A stretch of 8,079 nucleotides of DNA, from contig CAYRWY010000276.1 of assembly GCA_964427955.1 (NCBI GenBank), forward strand, positions 1-8,079, read 5' to 3'. The notes under the pieces were generated by a model, which saw only the letters and a list, made by a program, of their open reading frames with translations, was not told the origin of the DNA and ran no database searches. The stretch is from JACRBK01 sp964427955. Lineage in GTDB: Bacteria > Chloroflexota > Anaerolineae > Aggregatilineales > Aggregatilineaceae. The position numbers and the translations under genes were made by a program. Positions 1 through 7,006 of this stretch are shown in pieces. Position 1 is the first letter of the stretch. Each line of letters starts with the position of its first letter.

Positions 1-4
1 TCTT

Positions 5-31
5 AAAAGCAGGGCGCAGCAAGCGGCGCCC
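5..31 (-). terminator. Possible intrinsic terminator after the operon
   Basis: Read on the minus strand, GGGCGC and GCGCCC form a six-base all-G:C stem (31-26 with 17-12) around an 8-nt loop, followed directly by TGCTTTT. This is the orientation and T-tract expected for a terminator of the leftward operon, about 145 nt past its last stop. The T-tract is short and broken by GC at its start. The stem may equally be one half of a dispersed repeat, so termination is an inference. Confidence 0.4.
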
Positions 32-58
32 CTACCTCGACGTTTCCACCGCGCCGCC

Positions 59-85
59 CCCCCTCGCCACCGGGTGGAGAGGGGG
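59..85. repeat. Strong GC-rich hairpin, probable dispersed intergenic repeat
   Basis: An inverted repeat with arms CCCCCTC (59-65) and GAGGGGG (79-85), a single G/A mismatch, then inner arms CCAC (67-70) and GTGG (74-77) around a 3-nt loop. It has no T-tract on either strand. Elements of this look occur between genes in Chloroflexota genomes as far as I recall, but only one copy is present here, so repetition cannot be shown from this window. Confidence 0.5.
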
Positions 86-91
86 CCGGGG

Positions 92-120
92 GGTGAGGTA
101 AATCACCGCGAATTTTCGCG
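92..120. repeat. Two adjoining short inverted repeats
   Basis: GGTGA (92-96) pairs with TCACC (103-107) across a 6-nt loop. Directly after it, sharing base 107, CGCGAATTTTCGCG (107-120) is a perfect palindrome. Together with the hairpins at 12-31 and 59-85 they fill most of the first 120 bases with secondary structure. No protein-binding family can be assigned. Confidence 0.4.
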
Positions 121-145
121 CGCTTAGTGCATTTGACCCCCTGAA

Positions 146-155
146 CCGTGCACGG
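146..155. other. Perfect 10-base palindrome just after the operon
   Basis: CCGTGCACGG is fully self-complementary and sits 20 bases past the stop codon of the Mo subunit, in the 174-base non-coding tail. It could be part of the repeat element, a protein site or chance. Nothing else in the tail suggests a gene. Confidence 0.25.
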
Positions 156-174
156 AAGAAGCCAGGGGGATAGG

Positions 175-2421
175 TTAGGGTCGGGCGATCTCTTCCTGCA
201 CGACCGGGATCGCGGTGACGCGCACGCCGACTGCCTGGTAAATAGCGTTGGTGATGGCGGGCGCGGTCGGCACCAGCCCCATCTCGCCCACGCCCTTGAC
301 GCCGTAAGGGCTGCTCGCCTGCGGCAGTTCCACGATCACGCATTCCAGCCGGGGGGGCATGTCCGCGGCGGTCGGGATCAGGTATTCCGCGAAGCCGTCC
401 ACCCAGCGGCCATCGGACTTGAGCCGCATACTCTCGTATAGGGCATAGCCGATCCCCTGCGCGACAGCGCCCTCGATCTGGCCTTCGACGCCGCCGCGAT
501 TGATGGCCTTCCCGACGTCGTGAATCGCCACCAGGTCGGTGAGCCGCACCGTGCCCAGGTCGGGATCGATCTCGACACGCGCCACCTGGGCCCCAAACAC
601 CAGCATGACGTGCGGCATCCCAATCGGCAGGTGTTGGGGCGTCGTCTCTTCAGGATAAGGGAAGGAAAAGGTCGCTTCACCCCGGATCGGCACGCCATCG
701 TCCGCCGCGCGGCTGGCGAACTCGGCCAGCGGCAGCACGGCCCCGGATCGCACCTGCACGCCTCCCTGAGCATACGTCAGGGCGTCGCGTGGCTCGCCTA
801 ACGCCCCCGCCGCGTAGTCCAGCAGGTGGCCGACGAACTGATCCGCCGCCAGCATGACCGAACGCCCCACCATGTAGGTCATGCGCGAAGCACAGGTGAC
901 GCCGCCGTTGGGCGTGACCCGGGTGTCCAGATCGTAGGCGCGCACCTGGCGGTAGGGCAGGCCCAGGCTCTCCGCCGCGATCTGCTCCGCCGCCGTCCAC
1001 AACCCCTGGCCGAGATCGGGCGCGCCGACGAACAGCCGGACCGTGCCATCGGGCAGCAGTTCCATACGGTTGGTCGAATCGTCCGGCACGCGGTAGCCGA
1101 GGCCCATGCTCTGCATCCCCAGCGCGAAGCCCACGCCCGCTACCTGGCCCGGCCCGGCGGGAATCGCCGCCAGCCGCGCGCGAGCCTGCGCGACGTGCTC
1201 CAGGATCGGCCCCAGACTGTCCGCCATCTGGTTGACCTCAAGCTGCGTGAAGCACTTATCGCCCGCTTTCAAGATGTTCTGGCGGCGCAGTTCGAGCGGG
1301 TCCAGGCCGATCTGCGCTGCCAGCATATCGATCAAGCTCTCGGTGGCAAAGTGCGCCTGGGGGCTGCCGAAGCCGCGCATCGCGCCCGAAAACGGACAGT
1401 TGGTATAGGTGACCCGCGTCCTGACGCGCACGTTCGGAATCCGGTAAGCGCCCGGCACCATCTCGGTGAGCAGGCTCCCCACCGCCGGGCCGAGCGAGGC
1501 ATACGCCCCGGTATCCAGGTGGACTTCGACGTCCAGCGCGACGAGCGTGCCATCACGCTGGGCGCCCAGCGTGCAGAACAGCCGCGCGGGATGGCGCTTG
1601 GGGTGCGCGAGGAAGGATTCGCGGCGGTTGTTGGCCAGCCGCACCGTCCCCTTGACGATCCACGCGCCCAGCGCCGCCAGGACGTGCAGGCTGGAATCTT
1701 CCTTGCCGCCGAAGGCCCCGCCGACCACCGCGCTGATGACCTGGACCGCCTCTTCGGGCAGCGCCAGTACCGACGCAATGTGATGCCGGTCCTCGAACGG
1801 CTGCTGCGAGCTGACCCACACCGTCAGCGTGCCGTCGCCGTTCCAGCGCGCCAGCGAGGCTTCGGGTTCCATGTAGCCGGGCGAGATGCGAGGGACTTCA
1901 AAAGTCTGTTGCAGGACGATCTCGCACTGCGCCAGCGCCGCCGCCGGATCGCCGTCGGAGACGTCGTAACTCGTGAGCAGATTGCCGTCCGGGTGGACGC
2001 GCGGCGCGTCCGGCGCGAGGGCTTGCGTCGCGTCGAACACGGCGGGCAGCGGATCGTATTCGACCACCACCGCCTGGACGCCGCGTTGGGCGGCGGTCTT
2101 GTCGCGCGCGATGACCAGCGCCACCGGCTCGCCCAGGTAGCGGGTTTTGTCCACCGCCAGGGCAGGCTGATCCTGAACCAGCGCGCCGAACACTTTACTG
2201 CCCGGCACGTGAGCCGCCGTCACGACCGCCACCACGCCGGGAATCGCCTCCGCCGCGCGCGTGTCCATCGAGACGATGCGCGCGTGGTGGTGCGGCGAGC
2301 GGACCACCCGCCCGATCAGCACCCCTTCCAGCGCCAGGTCGTCCACGTATTCAGCGGTCCCGGTGACCTTGCTCCAGGCGTCTTTACGCGTCTCCGCCTT
2401 GCCAATCGTGAGTTCAGCCAT
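175..2421 (-). CDS. Xanthine-dehydrogenase-family molybdopterin-binding catalytic subunit
   Basis: Catalytic large subunit (PucD, or E. coli XdhA type) of a molybdenum hydroxylase, 748 residues, full length. It hydroxylates a heterocycle using water and sends electrons through the 2Fe-2S and FAD subunits. An N-terminal a/b-hammerhead domain (about 15-130, with YLGEPVALV at 95-103) precedes the two Mo-binding domains. Cofactor and active-site features: SSQQ (204-207), GGAFGGKE (234-241), AMRGFGSPQ (347-355), DLGQG (469-473), EGQIEGAVAQGIG (646-658) and GVGE with the catalytic Glu at 713. E241 and R349 align with bovine xanthine oxidase Glu802 and Arg880, the purine-orienting pair, which favours a purine substrate. 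The AYxCSFR loop of form I CO dehydrogenase is absent. ATG 2421 has GGAGGTG just upstream, inside the preceding gene, and overlaps it by 8 nt. It is last in the operon; no XdhC/CoxI-type maturation gene follows within the window. The exact substrate remains open. Confidence 0.95.
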   Translation of the reverse strand: MAELTIGKAETRKDAWSKVTGTAEYVDDLALEGVLIGRVVRSPHHHARIVSMDTRAAEAIPGVVAVVTAAHVPGSKVFGALVQDQPALAVDKTRYLGEPVALVIARDKTAAQRGVQAVVVEYDPLPAVFDATQALAPDAPRVHPDGNLLTSYDVSDGDPAAALAQCEIVLQQTFEVPRISPGYMEPEASLARWNGDGTLTVWVSSQQPFEDRHHIASVLALPEEAVQVISAVVGGAFGGKEDSSLHVLAALGAWIVKGTVRLANNRRESFLAHPKRHPARLFCTLGAQRDGTLVALDVEVHLDTGAYASLGPAVGSLLTEMVPGAYRIPNVRVRTRVTYTNCPFSGAMRGFGSPQAHFATESLIDMLAAQIGLDPLELRRQNILKAGDKCFTQLEVNQMADSLGPILEHVAQARARLAAIPAGPGQVAGVGFALGMQSMGLGYRVPDDSTNRMELLPDGTVRLFVGAPDLGQGLWTAAEQIAAESLGLPYRQVRAYDLDTRVTPNGGVTCASRMTYMVGRSVMLAADQFVGHLLDYAAGALGEPRDALTYAQGGVQVRSGAVLPLAEFASRAADDGVPIRGEATFSFPYPEETTPQHLPIGMPHVMLVFGAQVARVEIDPDLGTVRLTDLVAIHDVGKAINRGGVEGQIEGAVAQGIGYALYESMRLKSDGRWVDGFAEYLIPTAADMPPRLECVIVELPQASSPYGVKGVGEMGLVPTAPAITNAIYQAVGVRVTAIPVVQEEIARP

Positions 2422-2893
2422 GAGAGAGCACCTCCGCCGCCTGTCGCACGGCGGCGATCATCTTGGCATAGCCGGTGCAGCGGCACAAATTGCCCGACAA
2501 TGCTGCGCGGATGTCGTCCTCGGTAGGATCGGGGATACGGTCGAGCAGCGCCTTGCTGGCCAGGATCGCGCCCGGCGTGCAGAAGCCGCACTGCACCGCC
2601 CCGGCTTCGACGAACGCCGTTTGCAGCGGGTGCGGCGTGCCATCGACCATCAAGCCCTCGATGGTGAGCACCTCGCAGCCGTCGGCCTGTCCGGCCAACA
2701 CCAGGCAGGCGTTCACCGCCGCGCCATCCAGGATCACGGTGCACGCGCCGCACTCGCCTTCGCCGCCGCAGGCATCTTTCGTCCCGTGCAGGCCGAGATC
2801 GTCGCGCAGCAGGTATAGCAGGGTCTTGTTCGGCTCGGTCGTGAGCGTGTGCGCCTGACCATTCACCGTCAGCGTGATGGTGATGGGTTTCAT
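2414..2893 (-). CDS. Xanthine-dehydrogenase-family 2Fe-2S subunit
   Basis: Small iron-sulfur subunit (CoxS, PucE, or E. coli XdhC type), 159 residues from the chosen start, which is the normal length. The N-terminal ferredoxin-like domain holds one cluster with cysteines C42, C48, C51 and C63 (ACGGEGECGACTV then NAC). The C-terminal helical domain holds the second with QCGFC (C102, C105) and CRC (C137, C139). All eight ligands are present, so both clusters should form and relay electrons from the molybdenum centre to FAD. The start at ATG 2893 gives the expected MKPITITLTVNG beginning and has AAGGA 7 nt upstream. A longer GTG start 30 nt earlier adds a non-conserved, charged leader and is unlikely. 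The gene overlaps the FAD gene by 4 nt and the molybdenum subunit by 8 nt. Confidence 0.96.
   Translation of the reverse strand: MKPITITLTVNGQAHTLTTEPNKTLLYLLRDDLGLHGTKDACGGEGECGACTVILDGAAVNACLVLAGQADGCEVLTIEGLMVDGTPHPLQTAFVEAGAVQCGFCTPGAILASKALLDRIPDPTEDDIRAALSGNLCRCTGYAKMIAAVRQAAEVLSHG
2429..2435 (-). promoter_or_regulatory. Ribosome binding site of the Mo subunit
   Basis: On the minus strand GGAGGTG stands 7 nt before ATG 2421 and lies wholly inside the end of the 2Fe-2S gene. It is the strongest Shine-Dalgarno match seen in the window and supports this start over in-frame alternatives. The following ATGGCTGA holds both the start of this gene and the stop of the previous one, so reinitiation is likely. 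Confidence 0.75.
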
Positions 2894-3762
2894 GCGGTGA
2901 TCCTTTCCTGCGCCGCCGCGCACGCCTGATCCAGCGCCCGCGCGACCAGCCGCTGGGCCGTCAGACGGCGGTAGTCGGCGGAAGCGCGCACGTCGCCAAT
3001 CGGCGCGATGTCGTCCTGGACGGCGCGTGCAGCCGCCTGGAACAGCGGCAGCGTGGGCACCTGATCCACCAGCATCGCTTCGGCGTGGGGACTGCGCACC
3101 ACCGTCGGCGCGACCGATCCCAACGCGATCCGCGCCTGGGCGATGGTCCCGTCAGGATGCAGCGCCAGCAGGGCCGCGGCGCTCGCCACCGCAATCGACA
3201 TGCCGTTGCGGTTGCCCAGCTTGAGATAGACCATCCCGCACGGCTCCGGCGGGCGCGCGAAACTGATCGAGTGGATCACTTCGCCGGGCATGAGACAGGT
3301 TTTCCCCGGCCCGATCAATACGTCGCGGAGCGGCAGCGTGCGCTCCCCACCGTGGCGGACGAGGTGCACCTGGGCGTCCAGCGCCAGCAGCGGCGGGAGC
3401 GTATCCCCGGCGGGCGAGGCGTTGGCGAGATTGCCGCCCAGCGTGCCGCGCGTGCGCGTTTGGGGCGCGCCGACTTTTTCCGCCGCCTGGACCAGCGCCG
3501 GAGCAGCCTCGCGCAGCAGGGGAGAGGACAGCAGATCGGCGTAGGTGGTCAGCGCCCCGATCCGCACGCGCGCGCCGCCGGATTCGATGAAACGCAGCGC
3601 GGCGATCCGGCTGGCATCCACCACCCCGTTGGCCGGGAAGCGGTCGTGCTGCATCTGGACGATCACGTCCGTGCCCCCGGCGATCACCCGTCCGCCCGTT
3701 TCGGCCAGCAGGCGGCAGAGATCGTCCAGGGTCTCCGCCCTCAAAAAATCAACTTCTTGCAT
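2890..3762 (-). CDS. Xanthine-dehydrogenase-family FAD-binding subunit
   Basis: Middle electron-transfer subunit of a three-subunit molybdenum hydroxylase (CoxM, PucC, or E. coli XdhB type), 290 residues, a typical size. It carries FAD and passes electrons from the iron-sulfur subunit to the acceptor. The FAD-contact motifs are AGGTD (28-32) and TRGTLGGNLANASPAGD (104-120), followed by the CoxM-type C-terminal domain ending in DVRASADYRR and a helix. It shows no cysteine-rich insertion of the kind that holds the extra 4Fe-4S cluster in 4-hydroxybenzoyl-CoA reductase. ATG 3762 is well placed 8 nt after GAGGA. The stop overlaps the 2Fe-2S gene as ATGA. The electron acceptor (NAD+ or other) cannot be read from the sequence. 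Confidence 0.94.
   Translation of the reverse strand: MQEVDFLRAETLDDLCRLLAETGGRVIAGGTDVIVQMQHDRFPANGVVDASRIAALRFIESGGARVRIGALTTYADLLSSPLLREAAPALVQAAEKVGAPQTRTRGTLGGNLANASPAGDTLPPLLALDAQVHLVRHGGERTLPLRDVLIGPGKTCLMPGEVIHSISFARPPEPCGMVYLKLGNRNGMSIAVASAAALLALHPDGTIAQARIALGSVAPTVVRSPHAEAMLVDQVPTLPLFQAAARAVQDDIAPIGDVRASADYRRLTAQRLVARALDQACAAAQERITA
2901..2905 (-). promoter_or_regulatory. Ribosome binding site that decides the 2Fe-2S start
   Basis: On the minus strand AAGGA sits 7 nt before ATG 2893. It favours this start over the GTG at 2923, which would add ten residues that the family lacks. Confidence 0.6.
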
Positions 3763-3770
3763 AAGTTTTT

Positions 3771-3775
3771 TCCTC
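3771..3775 (-). promoter_or_regulatory. Ribosome binding site of the FAD subunit
   Basis: On the minus strand GAGGA is followed by an A-rich 8-nt spacer and ATG 3762. The site lies within the 15-nt gap after the deaminase stop. This is the only non-overlapping junction in the operon, so the hydroxylase genes can recruit ribosomes independently of the upstream genes. Confidence 0.65.
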
Positions 3776-3777
3776 GT

Positions 3778-5025
3778 TCATGAAATCGCCCGGAGTTCCG
3801 GCACATAATCCGTCTCCAGCCGGGACGCGGCCAGCACCCGCCCCTGCCGGATCACCGCCAACCGGGCGGGCTGGCGGCGCAGCGCCTCGACCGGGGACGC
3901 CGCGTCGAGCAGCACCAGATTGGCAGGCGCGCCAACCTCGACGCCGTAGCGTTCCAGGCGCAGCATCCGTGCGGCGTGGTAGCGCGGCATGTCGAACGCC
4001 GCCTGGATTTCGCCGGGCGAGGCCAGGTGCGCGGCGTGCGCCGTGATCAGGGCCACTTCGAGCGGGTCCATCCGGCCATAGGGATAAAACATATTTTGCA
4101 GATCATCCTGCCCGCAGGCGACGTTCACCCCGGCTTCCAGCAGTTCCTTGACGCGCGCGATCCCGCGCCGGACCGGGGGCGTGTCGTGCCGCCCTTCCAG
4201 GTGGAGATTGATCGGCGCGTTGGTGATCACGGTCACGTCCGCCGCTTTGACCTTGTCGATGATGCGCGCCGCCATCGCGTTATCCCAGGCGGCCATCGCG
4301 CAGCAGTGTCCCGCCGCGACGCGCCCCTGGTAGCCGTGCGCAATCGTTTGCTCCGCCAGCACTTCGAGCGAATGCCAGTAGGGATCGTCCGTCTCGTCGA
4401 TGTGCATGTCGATGTCCACGTCGTAATGCTTGGCGATCTCGAAGACGATCTCGATCTGGCGCGCGCCGTCGTCCATATTGCGTTCGGCGTGCGGCATCCC
4501 GCCCACCAGGTTCGCGCCCAATTCCATCGCCTGCCACATCAGGTCGATCACTTCGGGATCGCGCGCCATGCCGTGTTGGGGAAAGGCGATCACCTGGACG
4601 TCGATCAGGTCCTTGAACTGCTCGCGGACGCGCAGAATCGCCTCCATCAGCCGGAGCTGGGCGACCCGATCCACATCGACGTGGTTGCGCAGCCACAGCA
4701 CGCCGTTGGTGATCGCTCCCTTGAGCGCCAGGGAAGCGCGGCGCATAATATCGTCCGCGGTCAGATCGCGTTTGATCCCGCCGTAGAGCCGGATCGCTTC
4801 TTGCAGCGTGCCCGACTGGTTGACCTGATCCCACAGCAGGGCGTTTTCCAGGTGGAAATGCGACTCGATCAGCGCGGGCGAGATCATCGCCCCGGCAGCG
4901 TCGATCTCGCGCGTGCCCGGCGCGATCCCGCCCGGCTCGACCGCCGCGATCACGCCGTCCTGAATGCCAACCTCGACGATCTGGCCGGTGCGGTCGTGGC
5001 GGGCATGGCGGATCACGAGGTCCAT
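3778..5025 (-). CDS. Cytosine-deaminase-like amidohydrolase (CodA/AtzC group)
   Basis: A 415-residue metal-dependent hydrolase of the amidohydrolase superfamily, close in length and layout to E. coli cytosine deaminase CodA. Expected chemistry is hydrolytic removal of an amino group from a heterocyclic base, in the cytoplasm. Visible metal and active-site residues by alignment from memory: HFH (H56, H58), Q150 in AFPQHG, HIDE (H208, E211), H240 in AGHCCAM, and D307-D308 in GQDD. N-terminal (DLVIRHAR) and C-terminal (GAPANLVLLDA, then VIRQGRVLA) strands form the usual beta-sandwich around the barrel. CodA has GHDD and HIHLD where this protein has GQDD and HFHLE, and the CodA tryptophan after that loop is replaced (NMFYPYG), so cytosine may not be the true substrate. 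Isoguanine, other purines, pterins or AtzC-like triazines are possible. ATG 5025 is preceded by GGGGAG and lies in a TAATG overlap with the permease. A 15-nt gap follows to the FAD gene. Confidence is high for family, low for substrate. Confidence 0.9.
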   Translation of the reverse strand: MDLVIRHARHDRTGQIVEVGIQDGVIAAVEPGGIAPGTREIDAAGAMISPALIESHFHLENALLWDQVNQSGTLQEAIRLYGGIKRDLTADDIMRRASLALKGAITNGVLWLRNHVDVDRVAQLRLMEAILRVREQFKDLIDVQVIAFPQHGMARDPEVIDLMWQAMELGANLVGGMPHAERNMDDGARQIEIVFEIAKHYDVDIDMHIDETDDPYWHSLEVLAEQTIAHGYQGRVAAGHCCAMAAWDNAMAARIIDKVKAADVTVITNAPINLHLEGRHDTPPVRRGIARVKELLEAGVNVACGQDDLQNMFYPYGRMDPLEVALITAHAAHLASPGEIQAAFDMPRYHAARMLRLERYGVEVGAPANLVLLDAASPVEALRRQPARLAVIRQGRVLAASRLETDYVPELRAIS

Positions 5026-5969
5026 TATTTGTCTCCCCGCGAATAGGGTTGGGCGAACGCGCCGGGAAATTCCGCCCGCCGCGAGACACCCACCAGCACG
5101 ACGATGGTGGCGATGTAGGGCAGCATCAGCAGAATTTCGGAGTCGATAGGCGCTTCCAGGGTTTGCAGCGCGGTTTGCAGCGCCGCCGCCCCGCCGAACA
5201 CTAGCGCCCCTAACAAGGCGCGGGGCGGGTCCCAGCGCGAGAACACGACCACCGCAATCGCAATGAAGCCGCGCCCGGCGGTCATCTGCGTCCAGAAAAT
5301 GCCCAGGTCGGCCAGCGGCAGAAACGCGCCGCCAATCGCCGCCAGCGCCCCGCCGATCATCAGGCTGACGTAGCGCAGCAGCGTCACGTTCAGCCCGCGC
5401 GTATCGGCGGCTTCGGGCCGTTCGCCCACCGAGCGCACCGCCAGCCCGAAGCGTGTCCGGTAGAGCACGATCCAGGCCACCGGCACCAGCAGCAGCACGC
5501 CGTAGACCATCACGTTGTGCTGAAAGAAGATCTTCCCCAGGGCGGGGATTTTTTCCAGCAGGGGGATCGGCTGCACCTGGAACGGCTCAATCGTGGGCGG
5601 GGTGCCGCGCAGGCCGAAGAACAGCCGGAACAGCAGCGTAGACAGCCCGCCGCCGAGGATGGTGATCCCCAGCCCGGCGACGACCTGGTTGGCTTTTACG
5701 GTGACGCTCATGAAGGCCATCAGCAGGCCCATCGCCATCCCGACCACTCCCGCCGTCAGGAGGCCGACCAGCAGGCTGCCGCTCTCGTACGCGCCGACGA
5801 AGCCCGCCAGCGCGCCCATCAGCATGGTGCCTTCCACACCCAGGTTCAGAATCCCCGCGCGCTCGGTGAAGACTTCGCCCAGCGCCGCATACAGGATCGG
5901 CGTGGCCCAGCGCACGGCGGACGCGAAAATGCCCACGACAAACGAAAAGGTGACGAGGTCCCAGTTCAT
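5025..5969 (-). CDS. Nucleoside-type ABC importer, permease 2 (NupQ/RnsD-like)
   Basis: Second inner-membrane permease of the same importer, 314 residues, matching the shorter NupQ/YufQ/RnsD class. Diagnostic stretches are GEVFTERAGILNLGVEGTM (31-49), which is the counterpart of WNIGAEGQ in permease 1; NQVVAGLGI (94-102); the coupling-loop region GLAVRSVGERPEAAD (175-189); and GRGFIAIAVVVFSRWDP (232-248). Hydrophobic segments fall at about 8-30, 43-61, 66-88, 96-115, 152-170, 200-220, 233-265 and 278-294. Start and stop are tightly coupled: ATG at 5969 sits in an ATGA overlap with permease 1, and the TAA stop shares one base with the deaminase start (TAATG). Direct continuation into an amidohydrolase gene ties the importer to base or nucleoside metabolism rather than sugar uptake. 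Substrate identity is inference. Confidence 0.93.
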   Translation of the reverse strand: MNWDLVTFSFVVGIFASAVRWATPILYAALGEVFTERAGILNLGVEGTMLMGALAGFVGAYESGSLLVGLLTAGVVGMAMGLLMAFMSVTVKANQVVAGLGITILGGGLSTLLFRLFFGLRGTPPTIEPFQVQPIPLLEKIPALGKIFFQHNVMVYGVLLLVPVAWIVLYRTRFGLAVRSVGERPEAADTRGLNVTLLRYVSLMIGGALAAIGGAFLPLADLGIFWTQMTAGRGFIAIAVVVFSRWDPPRALLGALVFGGAAALQTALQTLEAPIDSEILLMLPYIATIVVLVGVSRRAEFPGAFAQPYSRGDK

Positions 5970-7006
5970 TGTGACGACCCCCGGAAGATATAGCCGCGCG
6001 CCAGCACCAGCAGGATCACGCAGCCCTGAATCACATCGACCAGCGCAAACGGCACGTTGGCGTTGCGCTCCATCGCGTTGCCGCCGACGACCAGCGCCGC
6101 AAACAAAAAGGCTGAAATCACCATCGCCACCGGGTTGAGATTGCCCAGCAGCGCGACGACCACGCCCAGCGTGCCGAAGCCGCGCGCGATCTCTTCAATC
6201 AGGCGGAAGTGCAGGCCGAAGATCTCGCCCCAGCCCGCGATCCCGGCCAGCGCCCCGGTCAGGCCGGAGGCCAGGATGATCGTCCAGTTGATGTTCAGCC
6301 CGACATGCGCGGCGACGCGGCGGCTGGCCCCGACGATCTCGGTCCGCAGACCCCACGTGCTGCGCCAGAAGATCAGCGCCAGCCCGGCCATCACCAGCGC
6401 CACGATGAACGCGGCATTCAGGCGGGTGTGTTCGACCAGGCGCGGCAGTTCCAGGTTTTCGGGGATCAGCTTCGACTGCGGGAAGTTGAACCCGCCGGGA
6501 TCGATCATCGGCCCACGCACGAGGTAGGCCAACAGGTACACGGCGATGTAGTTCAACATCGAGGTCGTGATCACCTCGTTGGCTTGCAAAAAGGCTTTGA
6601 GCACCCCGGCGATCAGGCTCCAACACGCGCCGCCCACCGCCGCCGCCAGAAACGTCAGCATCAGGTGCAGCAGGGTCGGCAGCCCGGTTACGTGCAGCGC
6701 GACCCAGACCGAAAAGATCGCGCCGAGGATCATCTGCCCTTCCGCGCCGATGTTCCACAACTGGCAGCGAAAGGAGATCGACACCGAAACCGCGATCAGC
6801 AGCAGCGGCGTGGCTTTGACCAGCGTCTCGGTGAAGCGATCCTGGGTGCCGAACGCGCCGTACCACAGCCGGTCGTAGGCGTGGATCGGGTCGCGCCCGC
6901 TGAGCAAGAGCAGCACGCCGCCCACGATCAGCGAGAGCACGACGGCGAACACCGCCTGGTAGAACTGCTGCCACAGGGAACGCCAGGGGATCGTTTGAGA
7001 GGTCAT
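5966..7006 (-). CDS. Nucleoside-type ABC importer, permease 1 (NupP/RnsC-like)
   Basis: Inner-membrane permease of the branched-chain/ribose permease superfamily (BPD_transp_2), in the larger of the two classes used by BMP-type nucleoside importers. It is 346 residues, about the family's usual length. After a short cytoplasmic N-terminus, hydrophobic segments begin near residue 18 and recur to residue 337, giving roughly nine or ten membrane spans. Family hallmarks are WNIGAEGQ (84-91), NEVITTSMLNYIA (143-155) and the cytoplasmic loop GLRTEIVGASRR (219-230), likely the ATPase-coupling helix region. It starts at ATG 7006, overlapping the ATPase stop as ATGA, and its own stop overlaps the next permease as ATGA. 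The upstream ribosome site is weak (only GCGGA), so its translation probably depends on coupling to the ATPase gene. It should pair with the second permease as a heterodimer. Confidence 0.93.
   Translation of the reverse strand: MTSQTIPWRSLWQQFYQAVFAVVLSLIVGGVLLLLSGRDPIHAYDRLWYGAFGTQDRFTETLVKATPLLLIAVSVSISFRCQLWNIGAEGQMILGAIFSVWVALHVTGLPTLLHLMLTFLAAAVGGACWSLIAGVLKAFLQANEVITTSMLNYIAVYLLAYLVRGPMIDPGGFNFPQSKLIPENLELPRLVEHTRLNAAFIVALVMAGLALIFWRSTWGLRTEIVGASRRVAAHVGLNINWTIILASGLTGALAGIAGWGEIFGLHFRLIEEIARGFGTLGVVVALLGNLNPVAMVISAFLFAALVVGGNAMERNANVPFALVDVIQGCVILLVLARGYIFRGSSQ

Noticed and set aside
32..343. Small minus-strand open frame reaching into the non-coding tail
   Set aside because: It overlaps the end of the Mo subunit in another frame, and its other half is translation of the hairpin repeats.
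175..2421. Carbon monoxide dehydrogenase large subunit
   Set aside because: The active-site loop is AMRGFGSPQ, not the AYxCSFR of form I CO dehydrogenase, and the genomic setting is nucleobase metabolism.
826..2526. 566-codon open frame on the plus strand opposite the Mo and 2Fe-2S subunits
   Set aside because: It is antisense to two genes with complete family motifs. Its translation is dominated by Arg, His, Gln and Asp without any recognisable domain, as expected from the complement of GC-rich codons.
2414..2923. Longer 2Fe-2S gene starting at GTG 2923
   Set aside because: The extra ten residues are charged and not typical of the family. ATG 2893 has a well-spaced AAGGA and gives the canonical N-terminus.
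3976..5046. 356-codon open frame on the plus strand opposite the deaminase
   Set aside because: Same Arg/His/Asp-rich shadow composition, no motif, and fully antisense to a well-supported amidohydrolase gene.
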